Below, in pieces: positions 24,381-33,413 of a stretch of DNA of 49,340 nt. The notes under the pieces were generated by a model. That model saw nothing but the letters and a program-made list of their open reading frames with translations, was not told the origin of the DNA and did no database searches. The first letter of the stretch is position 1. The number at the start of each line of letters is the position of its first letter. Source of the DNA: an uncultured Ruthenibacterium sp. (GTDB taxonomy: Bacteria > Bacillota > Clostridia > Oscillospirales > Ruminococcaceae); contig CALXIP010000027.1 of the NCBI GenBank assembly GCA_944388395.1, positions 1 to 49,340 of the forward strand. Reading direction: 5' to 3'. The translations under genes and the position numbers were made by a program.

Positions 24381-24386
24381 TATAAT
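24381..24386 (+). promoter_or_regulatory. Probable -10 box of addB-addA
   Basis: A perfect TATAAT 33 bases before the addB ATG. The only -35 at 17 bases is the T run of the rbr terminator, so it is weak or activator-dependent. A promoter must lie in this short gap if the terminator is efficient. Confidence 0.45.
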
Positions 24387-24419
24387 AAAACGTAGCAAAA
24401 ACAGCGGAGGGAAGACAAA

Positions 24420-27400
24420 ATGCTCCATTTAATTTTGGGACTGTCCGGCACAGGAAAGACCGGACGGGTCCTCGCATTGATGAAGGCGCAGGCACTTGCG
24501 GGAAAACACAGTATCCTGATTGTGCCCGAACAGTTTTCTTCCTCCGCGGAAACGATGGTGTACCGCGTTTTGGGCGACCGGCTGGGTGCACTGGTGGATG
24601 TGTACAGCTTTACCAGTCTGGCAGAATTCCTGCTGAAAACATTTGGCGGAGTCTGTATCCCCACGCTGACGGACGCGGCCCGTGCAGTAGCGGTGCGCCG
24701 CGCATTGGATACGATGGGCGATGAAGTGCAGAATTATCGCAGACACCGAAGAAATACCGGCTTCTGCAATTTGTGTGCCGAGGCGATCAAGGAGCTGAAG
24801 ACGGCTGGGGCGCAGCCCGAAGATGTACTGCGCATAGCAGGTAAAAACGCAGATGGCGAAAAATTGCAGGAACTGGGCCTGCTGTTTGCTGCGTATGAGA
24901 AAATTATCGAGGGAAGCGCGATGGACCCGGCTGACCGGCTGACGGTTGCCGCACAGCGTATGGATCCGGATTTTTTGCAGAACACAGAAGTGTTTATCGA
25001 TAACTTCGATGGGTTTACAGCACCACAGTACCGGCTGCTGGAAAAGCTGGTTCATGCCGAGCGGTGTACCGTTGCTCTTTGCTGTGACGGCACGGCGGAT
25101 AAAGAGGCTGGACTGGGATTGTTCAGCCCGGTAAAAATGACGGCCCAGCGCTTACGGCGCATTGCCGCGCGAGAAGGTGTGGCTGTGGCGGCTCCCAAAG
25201 TGTTGGAGGAAGATCTGCGCCACAAACAGGCACCGGGACTGCTGGCTGCGGCACAGGCACTGGCTCTGGGGGAAGCACAGGAGGCCAGCGCACAGCAGGT
25301 TTATTTGACACCGGCCCGCAGCATTTATGCTGAGTGCAAAGCAGTGGCCTGTCGGATTGCTTCGCTGGTGCGGCGAGATGGCTTGGCTTACAGCGATATC
25401 GCGGTGATTTGCCGTCTGCTTGATGATTACGATGCGCCCATTCGCTATGAGTTCGGACTGGCAGGAATTCCTTATTTTACAGACCGAACAGAGACCTTGG
25501 AACACACCGGTGTAGCTGCGTTTTTAAATGCGGCGCTGGAGTTATTGGCGCGGGGGATATCAACCGAGCCGTTGCTTCGCCTGTTGAAGACGGATCTGTG
25601 CGGCTATACGGCTCAACAGATTGCTGTTCTCGAAAATTATGCCTATACTTGGCGGTTAAAGGCGGCGGAGTGGCGTTCTCCTTTTACCAAAAATCCAGCT
25701 GGCTTTGGTGGGCAGATGTCACCGGAAGACCAGAAAACATTGGAAGAGGTGGAAGAAATCCGCGCATCCGTTGTGCCGCGCATTGAGACGTTTTTAAATG
25801 CGGCTAAAGGCCAGACGGCGGCGGGAATTTCCCGGCAGCTTTATTTCCTTCTGACTTCTTTTGGTGCGGATGAACAAACGGTGAATCTTGCAAAATCGTT
25901 TTCCGAGGTTGGAGATCCGGTGCGAGAGCAGGCGGTGTATCGTACGTGGGATGAGGCGATGCAGCTTTTGGGACAGATGGAGCAGCTTTTGGGAGACGAT
26001 GAGGTGACAGCTGCTGAATATGCGGATCTGTTCCTCCTTTTGGTGCGCAGTGCGGATTTGGGTCATGTGCCGGAAACACAGGATGCGGTTATGTTGACAA
26101 CAGCAGACCGAATGCGGTTGGATAGTCCCAAAGTGTGCTTTGTGATGGGGGTGTCTGAGGGAAAGTTCCCAAAACTGGCAGGAGCCAGCGGGCTTCTGAC
26201 ACACGCAGACCGTGACCTTCTGGTGCAGGCTGGCGTTCAGATGCCGGGCGGATATGAGAATCGAACGCTTTTAGAGCAAATGTTTTTTTATCGGGCGATG
26301 ACAGCGCCCTCACAGCGGCTTTATATCAGTTATGTCGCGCCTGAAGGGGGAGGATCCCCCATGGCGTCGGCTCTGGCGCCGGTGGCGGCGCTGGAACCCC
26401 AGGCGGATCGCCTGTCACTTGAAGAATTGGCACCTACCTGCGCAGCTGCGCTGGATTTGTATGGCGAGCAGTATCGGGATGATACCGCTGAAACGGCCGC
26501 GCTGGCAGCCGCGCTGGCTGAACAGCCGCAGGCGGCGGAAAGTTTGTCTTCCATGGAAAATGCCGCGAATCCGATGCCGATGCGAGCGAGAGATACCGGT
26601 GCACTGGAAAAGGTGATCGGCCGGAATCTGCGGCTGTCACCCACACGAGTGGAACAATACTACCGGTGCCGCTTCAGCTATTTTTTGCAGTATGTTCTGA
26701 AAATCAGACCCCGCAAAAGAGCCGAGCTTTCTCCAATGGAGAGCGGCAGCCTCATCCATTATATTTTGGAGCAGGTCATGCGGCGGGCAGGTGAGGGCTT
26801 TGCGGACATGCCGCGGGAACAGCTGCTGCAGCTTGCGCAGCAGGTGGCTGAGGAGTATGTGAAGGAAAACATGCCGGAGGCTTCGGCCCGTTTTGCTTAT
26901 CTGGTAGAAAGGCTGAAGAAGAGCGTGGGGCATTTGCTGTGTTATCTTCAGCAGGAACAGGCCCAGAGCTCTTTCCATCCGGTGGCGTTTGAGCAGGAAA
27001 TCGGAGATGGCGAGGGGGCAATTCGGCCGCTGACATTGAAAACACCGGATGGACATACTGTGCAGGTGGTAGGACAGATCGACCGTGTGGATATCATGCG
27101 CCGGGAAGGCCGTCAGTATGTACGTGTGGTGGATTACAAAACAGGTTCCAAAAGCTTCAGCTTGGAAGACGTATACTGTGGGTTGAACACACAGATGCTT
27201 TTGTATCTGTTTACCTATTGCCGGAACGGAAAAGATTTGAGCGACCCGGTGGCATCAGGAGTGCTTTATCTGCTCAGCGATCCCGCTCCGGGAAGTATGC
27301 CGCGTGCGCAGGCGGCGAATCTGCCCTTGTATCAGGTGGATGGGCTGGTGCTGAACGATGAAGTCGTGCTGCGGGGGATGGATAAAGAGGCCAGCGGTTT

Positions 27401-27692
27401 GTTTGTGCCGGTCAGCTTTTTGAAAAACGGGACGCCCCGGTCCAGTTCCAAACTGGCACATCTGGAAAAGATCGGAAATATCCGACACTATGTAGAGCAG
27501 TTGGTGGTGGAGATGGCCAAAGGCCTGTATGAGGGAGATATTCGTGCGGTGCCTTTGCGCAATACAACACACTGCCCCTGTGATACCTGCGATTATCGGG
27601 CGGTTTGTCGTCATGAAGACGGTCGGGAAGAAGCCTATGTCAGCGCACCCAAGGGTGTGTTTGAAACACCTGTGGAAAAGGAGGAATCCTGA
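24420..27692 (+). CDS. addB: ATP-dependent helicase/nuclease AddB
   Basis: Subunit B of the AddAB (RexAB-like) enzyme that resects double-strand breaks and loads RecA. It has 1090 residues. The Walker A motif GLSGTGKT (residues 7-14) is followed by degenerate helicase domains. The C-terminal nuclease domain has VVDYKTGSKSF. Four cysteines typical of the AddB iron-sulfur cluster are seen: one in YYRCRFSYF and three in CPCDTCDYRAVC. Its stop shares one base with the addA start, so translation is coupled. Confidence 0.95.
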   Translation: MLHLILGLSGTGKTGRVLALMKAQALAGKHSILIVPEQFSSSAETMVYRVLGDRLGALVDVYSFTSLAEFLLKTFGGVCIPTLTDAARAVAVRRALDTMGDEVQNYRRHRRNTGFCNLCAEAIKELKTAGAQPEDVLRIAGKNADGEKLQELGLLFAAYEKIIEGSAMDPADRLTVAAQRMDPDFLQNTEVFIDNFDGFTAPQYRLLEKLVHAERCTVALCCDGTADKEAGLGLFSPVKMTAQRLRRIAAREGVAVAAPKVLEEDLRHKQAPGLLAAAQALALGEAQEASAQQVYLTPARSIYAECKAVACRIASLVRRDGLAYSDIAVICRLLDDYDAPIRYEFGLAGIPYFTDRTETLEHTGVAAFLNAALELLARGISTEPLLRLLKTDLCGYTAQQIAVLENYAYTWRLKAAEWRSPFTKNPAGFGGQMSPEDQKTLEEVEEIRASVVPRIETFLNAAKGQTAAGISRQLYFLLTSFGADEQTVNLAKSFSEVGDPVREQAVYRTWDEAMQLLGQMEQLLGDDEVTAAEYADLFLLLVRSADLGHVPETQDAVMLTTADRMRLDSPKVCFVMGVSEGKFPKLAGASGLLTHADRDLLVQAGVQMPGGYENRTLLEQMFFYRAMTAPSQRLYISYVAPEGGGSPMASALAPVAALEPQADRLSLEELAPTCAAALDLYGEQYRDDTAETAALAAALAEQPQAAESLSSMENAANPMPMRARDTGALEKVIGRNLRLSPTRVEQYYRCRFSYFLQYVLKIRPRKRAELSPMESGSLIHYILEQVMRRAGEGFADMPREQLLQLAQQVAEEYVKENMPEASARFAYLVERLKKSVGHLLCYLQQEQAQSSFHPVAFEQEIGDGEGAIRPLTLKTPDGHTVQVVGQIDRVDIMRREGRQYVRVVDYKTGSKSFSLEDVYCGLNTQMLLYLFTYCRNGKDLSDPVASGVLYLLSDPAPGSMPRAQAANLPLYQVDGLVLNDEVVLRGMDKEASGLFVPVSFLKNGTPRSSSKLAHLEKIGNIRHYVEQLVVEMAKGLYEGDIRAVPLRNTTHCPCDTCDYRAVCRHEDGREEAYVSAPKGVFETPVEKEES

Positions 27693-30600
27693 TGGCGGAG
27701 ACGCGAAAATGGACCAGTGCGCAGCGCCAGGCCATTGAGGATCGGGGCGGAACCCTGTTGGTCAGTGCCGCCGCGGGAAGCGGAAAAACAGCGGTGCTTG
27801 TGGAGCGGGCTGTGCGGTTGATTTGCGATGAAGAACATCCCGTTGCAGCGGACCGTCTGCTGATTGTAACCTTTACCCGCGCAGCAGCAGAGGAGCTGCG
27901 CGGTCGAATTGCGGAACGTTTAGCGCAGGAAGCTGCTGAAAATCCGGGCAGCGTTTGGCTGCGTCGGCAGCGCCTTCTGCTGGGACGGGCCGACATCTGC
28001 ACCATTGACGCATTTTGTATGCAGCTGCTGAAAACATATTTTGCTCAGCTGGATCTTCCGCCGGATTTTGGCCTGGCGGATGACGCCACCGCGTATTCCT
28101 TGCGCAACGATTCTCTGATGCAGACGCTGGAAGAGATGTATGAGGATCCGGATTTTCGTACGTTTGCAGACAGTTACGGCCGCGCGCGCAGCGACGCAGC
28201 GGCTGCCGATGCGGTGCTGAGATTGTACGATTTCCTAAGGACGCTGCCTCATCCGGAGTGTGCTCTGCGTGAATTGTGTGCGGATTACGAGGAAGAACGC
28301 CCACTGGAACAGACAAAATGGGGCGATTTCCTGCTTCGGAACGCTGAGGAAGCGGTTCATAATGCACAGGCGCTGCTGTGTTCTGCGCAAAAGATTGTGG
28401 ACGAGGAACCGGCCTTGCTCAACTATGCTGCTGCACTGCAGTCCGATCAGGCTTTTTTTGAGGCGATGTCTTCGTGGCTGCAGAAAAGACGGTGGGACAG
28501 TGCGCTGCTTTGCGCGCAGGACTACACACCGCCGTCTCTGAAGGCGGTACGCGGCTACGACGGTGCCGATATGGAGGCGGTCAAAGCTCTGCGGGAAGAA
28601 GTGAAGAAAGTCCACAAAGAACTTAAAGAAAAAATCTTCCTTTGCACGCAGGCCGAGTTCGAAGAGGACCGGCAGCGCATTTTGCCGATGCTGCGAGCGC
28701 TGACGAAGGCAGTGCGCGGTTTTGAACAACGTTTTTTTGCGGCCAAGCTTGAACAAAAGGTGTTGGAATACAGCGACTTTGAACATCTTTCGCTTCGCCT
28801 TCTGTGTACGGAGGACGATCAGAAAACGGCAGTCGCGCGGGCGGTCAGCGCTCGTTTTGATGCGGTCATGGTGGACGAATACCAGGATACCAATGCGCTT
28901 CAGGCGCTTTTGTACCGGTGCCTGGCAAATGATGATGCTTCCAATTTGTTTTTCGTGGGAGACGTCAAGCAGAGTATTTATCGGTTTCGATTGGCAAGCC
29001 CTGAGATTTTTATTGCGCAGCGGGGAGCGTTTACACCTTATCGGGAGGGTGGCCCGCATCCTGCCACCATTACACTGGGGAACAATTTTCGCAGCGCCGG
29101 AAATGTGATCGACAGCGTGAATGATATATTTACCTGTGTGATGAACCGTCAGGTGGGCGACGTGGAGTACAATGCCGATGAAATGCTGTACCGCGGAGTA
29201 CCGGACGAATATGACGGTGGTCCTCTTGAGATCCGCATTGTGGATCAGGGCGCAAAAATGACGGATTTGGGAGATGCGTCCGCTGTGGCGCAGGCAGTGC
29301 GGCGTCTGGTGCAGGAAAAGTTCCCCGTGCGCGAAAAGAACGGCGGAACCAGACCTTGTCAGTATGGAGATATTTGCATTCTTCTTCGCAGTCGAACACG
29401 TTTTTCTTTGTATGAGCAAGCCTTGGAAGGACAGGGAATTCCGGTGGCGGCGGATGCGGGAGACAGCCCTTTGACGGCAAGCGAATCCGCTCCGCTGCTC
29501 TCGATGCTGCGCATTATTGATAATCCGGCGCAGGATGTACATGTGGCTGCGGTGTTGCTGAGCCCTATGTTCGGGTTTGATCCGGACGATCTGGTCCGCC
29601 TGCGGGCCGCGCACCCCAAAATGAGTTTGTATGGAGCACTGACACAGAGCAGAGATGAGAAATCAATGCATTTCTGCCGGTTGATGCGCCATCTGCGAAC
29701 GCTGGCCGCAACAATGCCGGTATCGCAATTGTGCGACGAGATTCTGGCCCGAACGCATTATTTTGCGGCAGTGGGAGCTATGGAGAACGGCGCTGAACGC
29801 AGAGAGACGCTGCGCGCCTTTGTGGCGTGGGTTGGCTCTGTGGGAGCGGGCGGGCTTTCGGCAGTCATCCGTATGGCGGACAATGCCATTGAAAGCGGAG
29901 CTCTGCCTGCTGCCGGTATGGTTTCACTGCCCAAGGGATGCGTCTCCATTATGACGATCCATCGCTCCAAGGGACTGGAGTTTCCTGTGGTGATTCTGGC
30001 GGACGCTTCGCACCAATTCAATCTGCGTGACATTTCCAATCGTGTGCTGTTTCATCCGCAACTGGGCATCGGCATGACATTGCGCGCAGGAGAAGGTGGA
30101 CTGTATGCCACTGCGCCGCACCGGGCCATCGGTATGGCTCTGCGCGCAGAGTCCGTCAGCGAAGAGATGCGCATTCTGTATGTGGCTCTGACGCGGGCAA
30201 GAGATAAACTGATCTTGACTGTGCCGGCCACCAAGCCGGAAAAAATGCTCTCGGAATTGGCAACGCAGATGGCGGGAGCAGGCGGCGCGTCTCCGTACCT
30301 TCTGAGCAAGGCGAACAGTTTTGCCCCGTGGATTTGCGCAGCGGCGCTGCTGCATCCTGACTGCGACGAGCTTCGTGCGCTGGCAGGCGGTGCTACACTG
30401 CCGCTGTACCGTGCACAGGGCAAAATGGATGCATCCGTGGAACCTCTGCCGGAGCAGGAACAGGCAGAGCACGCGAGCGTGTTTGTACGCACAGCTGAAC
30501 CGGACGGGGACCTGCTGGAAAAACTTCGACGGAATTTTGAAGCCTGTTATCCCCGCGCTGCGCTGAGTGAACTGCCTGCAAAACTGAGTGTGTCGGGCTT

Positions 30601-31180
30601 GGCGCACGGGGGCGAACAGCCTGTGCTGGCGCGTCCGTCTTTCCTTTATCGCGAAGGGATGACCGCGGCAGAGAAGGGAACAGCACTTCACAGTGTACTG
30701 CAGTTTGCGGACTTGAAGGCAGCGTGCGCCCATCTTAAGGAAGAGGTGGAGCGCCTTGTTTTGGAGAAATATATTGATACGCACATTGCGGCACAGCTGG
30801 ATGAAAAACGAATCGAGAGGTTCTTCCATACAGATCTTGCCAAACGAATGCTTGCGGCAGAGAGACTGCTGCGGGAGTATGCCTTTTTGACAGCCGTGCC
30901 TGCGAAGTATGTTCAGCCGGAGATCGCTCCAGCATTTCAGAACCAGCCAGTATTGGTGCAGGGAATTGCGGATGCAGTTCTGATCAACGGTGATCGGGCA
31001 GAGATTGTGGATTACAAGACGGACCGTGGGAAGAGCAAGGAACAGTTTCGGGAAAGTTATGCACAGCAACTGCTGCTGTACAAGGCTGCGGTGGAAAAAC
31101 GTCTTCCGGTAAAAGTAACGGCCTGCACCATCTATTCCTTTGAACTTGGGTGTGAGATCGATGTCCCTTTTGAGAAATAG
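27692..31180 (+). CDS. addA: ATP-dependent helicase/nuclease AddA
   Basis: The 1162-residue catalytic subunit of AddAB, a UvrD-type helicase fused to a RecB-type nuclease. Visible motifs are Walker A SAAAGSGKT (GSGKT at 29-33), Walker B VDEYQDTN, VGDVKQSIYRFR, MTIHRSKGLEFPVV, LYVALTRARDKL, and the C-terminal nuclease motif IVDYKTDRGKS. The start follows AAGGAGGAA and overlaps the addB stop. The length is close to the family norm. The next gene, infC, has its own strong promoter. Confidence 0.96.
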   Translation: MAETRKWTSAQRQAIEDRGGTLLVSAAAGSGKTAVLVERAVRLICDEEHPVAADRLLIVTFTRAAAEELRGRIAERLAQEAAENPGSVWLRRQRLLLGRADICTIDAFCMQLLKTYFAQLDLPPDFGLADDATAYSLRNDSLMQTLEEMYEDPDFRTFADSYGRARSDAAAADAVLRLYDFLRTLPHPECALRELCADYEEERPLEQTKWGDFLLRNAEEAVHNAQALLCSAQKIVDEEPALLNYAAALQSDQAFFEAMSSWLQKRRWDSALLCAQDYTPPSLKAVRGYDGADMEAVKALREEVKKVHKELKEKIFLCTQAEFEEDRQRILPMLRALTKAVRGFEQRFFAAKLEQKVLEYSDFEHLSLRLLCTEDDQKTAVARAVSARFDAVMVDEYQDTNALQALLYRCLANDDASNLFFVGDVKQSIYRFRLASPEIFIAQRGAFTPYREGGPHPATITLGNNFRSAGNVIDSVNDIFTCVMNRQVGDVEYNADEMLYRGVPDEYDGGPLEIRIVDQGAKMTDLGDASAVAQAVRRLVQEKFPVREKNGGTRPCQYGDICILLRSRTRFSLYEQALEGQGIPVAADAGDSPLTASESAPLLSMLRIIDNPAQDVHVAAVLLSPMFGFDPDDLVRLRAAHPKMSLYGALTQSRDEKSMHFCRLMRHLRTLAATMPVSQLCDEILARTHYFAAVGAMENGAERRETLRAFVAWVGSVGAGGLSAVIRMADNAIESGALPAAGMVSLPKGCVSIMTIHRSKGLEFPVVILADASHQFNLRDISNRVLFHPQLGIGMTLRAGEGGLYATAPHRAIGMALRAESVSEEMRILYVALTRARDKLILTVPATKPEKMLSELATQMAGAGGASPYLLSKANSFAPWICAAALLHPDCDELRALAGGATLPLYRAQGKMDASVEPLPEQEQAEHASVFVRTAEPDGDLLEKLRRNFEACYPRAALSELPAKLSVSGLAHGGEQPVLARPSFLYREGMTAAEKGTALHSVLQFADLKAACAHLKEEVERLVLEKYIDTHIAAQLDEKRIERFFHTDLAKRMLAAERLLREYAFLTAVPAKYVQPEIAPAFQNQPVLVQGIADAVLINGDRAEIVDYKTDRGKSKEQFRESYAQQLLLYKAAVEKRLPVKVTACTIYSFELGCEIDVPFEK

Positions 31181-31202
31181 GGAAAAGATTTTGAAAAAGC
31201 TC

Positions 31203-31231
31203 TTGACAGGTGTGGGTAAGCGCGGTATACT
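31203..31231 (+). promoter_or_regulatory. Promoter of infC-rpmI-rplT
   Basis: A perfect TTGACA, a 17-base spacer and TATACT, just after addA. It starts a transcript with a leader of about 165 bases before infC. Confidence 0.85.
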
Positions 31232-31239
31232 TTACCAGT

Positions 31240-31385
31240 AAACAAAGTAGCTCTGGCTTGGCAGCCAATGCTCACCTTGTGCGCCATCAGGTGCCGGGTT
31301 CATACAAAGACTTTTCTTTGGGAGAGTTCTTGTGTCTTTTTGTGCGGCTGCCGGTACCGGCAGCCGCACTTTATTGTTTCAAACA
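31240..31385 (+). promoter_or_regulatory. infC leader with terminator and possible antiterminator (L20-leader-like)
   Basis: The leader ends in a perfect palindrome at 31342-31369 (arm GTGCGGCTGCCGGT) followed by TTTATTGTTTC, which looks like an intrinsic terminator. Upstream, GGCAGCC at 31260-31266 repeats the 3' arm and can pair with GGCTGCC (31346-31352) of the 5' arm, so the two folds exclude each other. In Bacillus the infC operon is controlled by ribosomal protein L20 binding its leader and causing early termination. rplT is in this operon, so the same kind of control is likely. Confidence 0.65.
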
Positions 31386-31406
31386 AAATTTTGGAGGTGT
31401 TTTACC

Positions 31407-31931
31407 ATAGCCGGCAAAAAAGAACTGGAGATCAACGAAGGCATCCGTGACAAAGAGGTGCGCGTAATCGACGCGGACGGAACCCAGCTGGGCATCATGT
31501 CCGTGCGGGATGCACAGAAAAGAGCGGACGAAAAGAATTTGGACCTTGTGAAGATCGCGCCCCAGGCACAGCCTCCCGTGTGCAAAATTCTGGATTACGG
31601 GAAGTATCGCTTCGAACTGCAGAAGCGGGACAAAGAAGCAAAGAAAAATCAGAAGGTCGTAGACATCAAGGAGATTCGTCTGTCCCTCAATATCGACACG
31701 AACGACTTCAACACCAAGGTCAACCAGGCGGCCAAATTTTTGGCCAAGGGCGACAAGGTGAAAGTTTCCATCCGGTTCCGCGGCCGCGAAATGGCGCACA
31801 CCAACCTTGGCCTGGACGTGCACAAACGTTTTGCCGAGGCTCTGCCGGGCGCTGTGGTGGAAAAACAGCCCAAGCTTGAGGGACGGAGCATGCAAATGTT
31901 CCTGGCCCCTGCCCCTTCCAAGCAAAATTAA
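31407..31931 (+). CDS. infC: Translation initiation factor IF-3, ATA start
   Basis: A 174-residue factor that binds the 30S subunit and checks the start codon. The N-terminal domain has NEGIRDKEVRVID and the C-terminal domain has KEIRLSLNIDTNDF and SIRFRGREMAH. The only codon at correct spacing after GGAGG (31393-31397) that gives the family N-terminus is ATA at 31407. No in-frame ATG, GTG or TTG fits. Rare starts (ATT, ATA) are known for infC, where IF-3 limits its own synthesis. It is followed 14 bases later by rpmI. Confidence 0.93.
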   Translation: MAGKKELEINEGIRDKEVRVIDADGTQLGIMSVRDAQKRADEKNLDLVKIAPQAQPPVCKILDYGKYRFELQKRDKEAKKNQKVVDIKEIRLSLNIDTNDFNTKVNQAAKFLAKGDKVKVSIRFRGREMAHTNLGLDVHKRFAEALPGAVVEKQPKLEGRSMQMFLAPAPSKQN

Positions 31932-31945
31932 GGAGGAACTGAAAA

Positions 31946-32143
31946 ATGCCCAAGATCAAAACACATTCCGGTGCGAAAAAACGCTTTAAGCTGACGAAAA
32001 ACGGCAAAGTGAAGCGCGGTAAGGCCTTCCGCAGCCACATTCTGACCAAAAAGAGCACCAAACTGAAACGCGGTTTCCGCAAAGCCGCTTACGCGGACAA
32101 GACGAACACAGCTGCCGTGAAACGCATGCTGCCCTACGCTTAA
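31946..32143 (+). CDS. rpmI: 50S ribosomal protein L35
   Basis: A 65-residue, very basic ribosomal protein ([16 protein letters not shown] at the start, [15 protein letters not shown] later). It has the exact length expected for L35 and sits between infC and rplT as in nearly all bacteria. AAGGAGGAA precedes the ATG. Confidence 0.98.
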   Translation: MPKIKTHSGAKKRFKLTKNGKVKRGKAFRSHILTKKSTKLKRGFRKAAYADKTNTAAVKRMLPYA

Positions 32144-32187
32144 GCAATTAACATCAGAAAAACCGCTATTAAAGGAGATTTAAGAAT

Positions 32188-32544
32188 ATGGCTCGTATCA
32201 AAGGCGCTATGATGACGCGCAAAAGAAGAAAAAAGACCCTGAAACTTGCCAAAGGTTATTTCGGCAGCAAATCCAAACACTTTAAGATGGCCAAACAGCA
32301 GGTCATGAAGAGCGGTAACTACGCCTTCGCTGGCCGCAAAATGAAAAAACGTGAGTTCCGCAATCTGTGGATCACCCGTATCAACGCCGCCTGCCGTGCA
32401 GAGGGCATGAACTATTCTTCCTTCATGAACGGCCTGAAAAAAGCTGGCGTGGAGCTGAACCGCAAAATGCTGAGCGAGATGGCGATTCACGATCCGAAGA
32501 GCTTCTCCGCTCTGATCGAGACCGCGAAAAACGCTGTAAAATAA
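32188..32544 (+). CDS. rplT: 50S ribosomal protein L20
   Basis: A 118-residue basic protein that binds 23S rRNA early in 50S assembly and, in known Firmicutes, represses its own operon through the infC leader. Conserved stretches include [32 protein letters not shown] and [17 protein letters not shown] precedes the ATG. Confidence 0.98.
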   Translation: MARIKGAMMTRKRRKKTLKLAKGYFGSKSKHFKMAKQQVMKSGNYAFAGRKMKKREFRNLWITRINAACRAEGMNYSSFMNGLKKAGVELNRKMLSEMAIHDPKSFSALIETAKNAVK

Positions 32545-32554
32545 GAACTGCGAC

Positions 32555-32592
32555 ACGCCCGCGCACAAGTTGCACGGGCGTCGCTTTGTATT
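32555..32592 (+). terminator. Probable terminator after rplT
   Basis: An 11-bp stem with one mismatch (ACGCCCGCGCA against TGCACGGGCGT) and a 5-base loop, followed by CGCTTTGTATT. The T tract is poor, so read-through into the next gene is likely. Confidence 0.55.
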
Positions 32593-32633
32593 AGCGGGTG
32601 CCCGAAAAAAGGGCGGAAAAGGAGAATGCGCGC

Positions 32634-33410
32634 ATGGAACTGCGGATTACAAGCCGTGAAAATGAAAAGGTGAAACAGCTTTGCAAACTGCGGGAGAGCG
32701 CCTCTTTTCGTCAGGCACAGAATTGCTTCCTTGCGGAAGGCGTGCGCCTTTGCAGGGATATTGCCGCCGTTTGGCCGCCGCTGGAAGTGTATCATACGGA
32801 CAAGGTTTTGGAACAGCATCCGGAATTGCAGGACCTTCCGGGTCGTCATGTGATGATTTCACAGAGTGTGGCGGATAAAATCTCGGATACAAAGAACCCG
32901 CAGGGGATTTTCTGTGTGTTTGAACGTGCGCTGGAATCTCTTGACCAGGCTGTCTCCGCAGACCGGTGGCTGGTTCTGGAACATGTCCAGGACCCGGCTA
33001 ATATCGGTGCGCTTTTGCGTAGTGCGGCTGCTTTTGGTTTCGAGGGAGCGATATTTTGCGCGGATTGTGCCGACCCGTACAGCCCCAAAGCCGTGCGGGC
33101 CAGTATGTCTGCTGTAGCGCGCCTGAAATTGCTGCGTGCAGATACGGTGGCGGAAACGGCTGCCTGGCTGAAAACCGAAGAAGTCCCTCTGGTGGCTGCT
33201 GCTTTGCGTCATTCTGTCCCGCTGGATGAGGCGGACGGGCTGCGGGGTGGCAAAATCGCATTGCTGATCGGCAATGAGGGAAACGGGTTGTCGGATGAGG
33301 CAGTGGGAGCGGCAGACTTGGCTGTGCGCATTCCCATGGCGCAGGGAGTTGAGTCGCTGAATGCTGCGGTTGCAGGCGGCGTTTTGTTGTGGCACTTCAG
33401 GGGTGTATAA
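32634..33410 (+). CDS. TrmH/SpoU-family RNA 2'-O-methyltransferase
   Basis: A 258-residue SPOUT methyltransferase. The N-terminal RNA-binding part (about 1-95) is followed by the knotted SAM-binding domain with VLEHVQDPANIGALLRSA, IGNEGNGLS and IPMAQGVESLNAAVAGGVLLW, the three family motifs. It resembles YsgA/RlmB-type rRNA methyltransferases, but the exact nucleotide cannot be told from sequence. The ATG at 32634 has AAGGAG upstream. It follows rplT and precedes dprA by 3 bases. Confidence 0.93.
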   Translation: MELRITSRENEKVKQLCKLRESASFRQAQNCFLAEGVRLCRDIAAVWPPLEVYHTDKVLEQHPELQDLPGRHVMISQSVADKISDTKNPQGIFCVFERALESLDQAVSADRWLVLEHVQDPANIGALLRSAAAFGFEGAIFCADCADPYSPKAVRASMSAVARLKLLRADTVAETAAWLKTEEVPLVAAALRHSVPLDEADGLRGGKIALLIGNEGNGLSDEAVGAADLAVRIPMAQGVESLNAAVAGGVLLWHFRGV

Positions 33411-33413
33411 AAG

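Noticed and set aside
28235..29614. A 459-codon frame antisense to addA.
   Set aside because: The addA helicase motifs on the plus strand span the region; the antisense frame shows no features.
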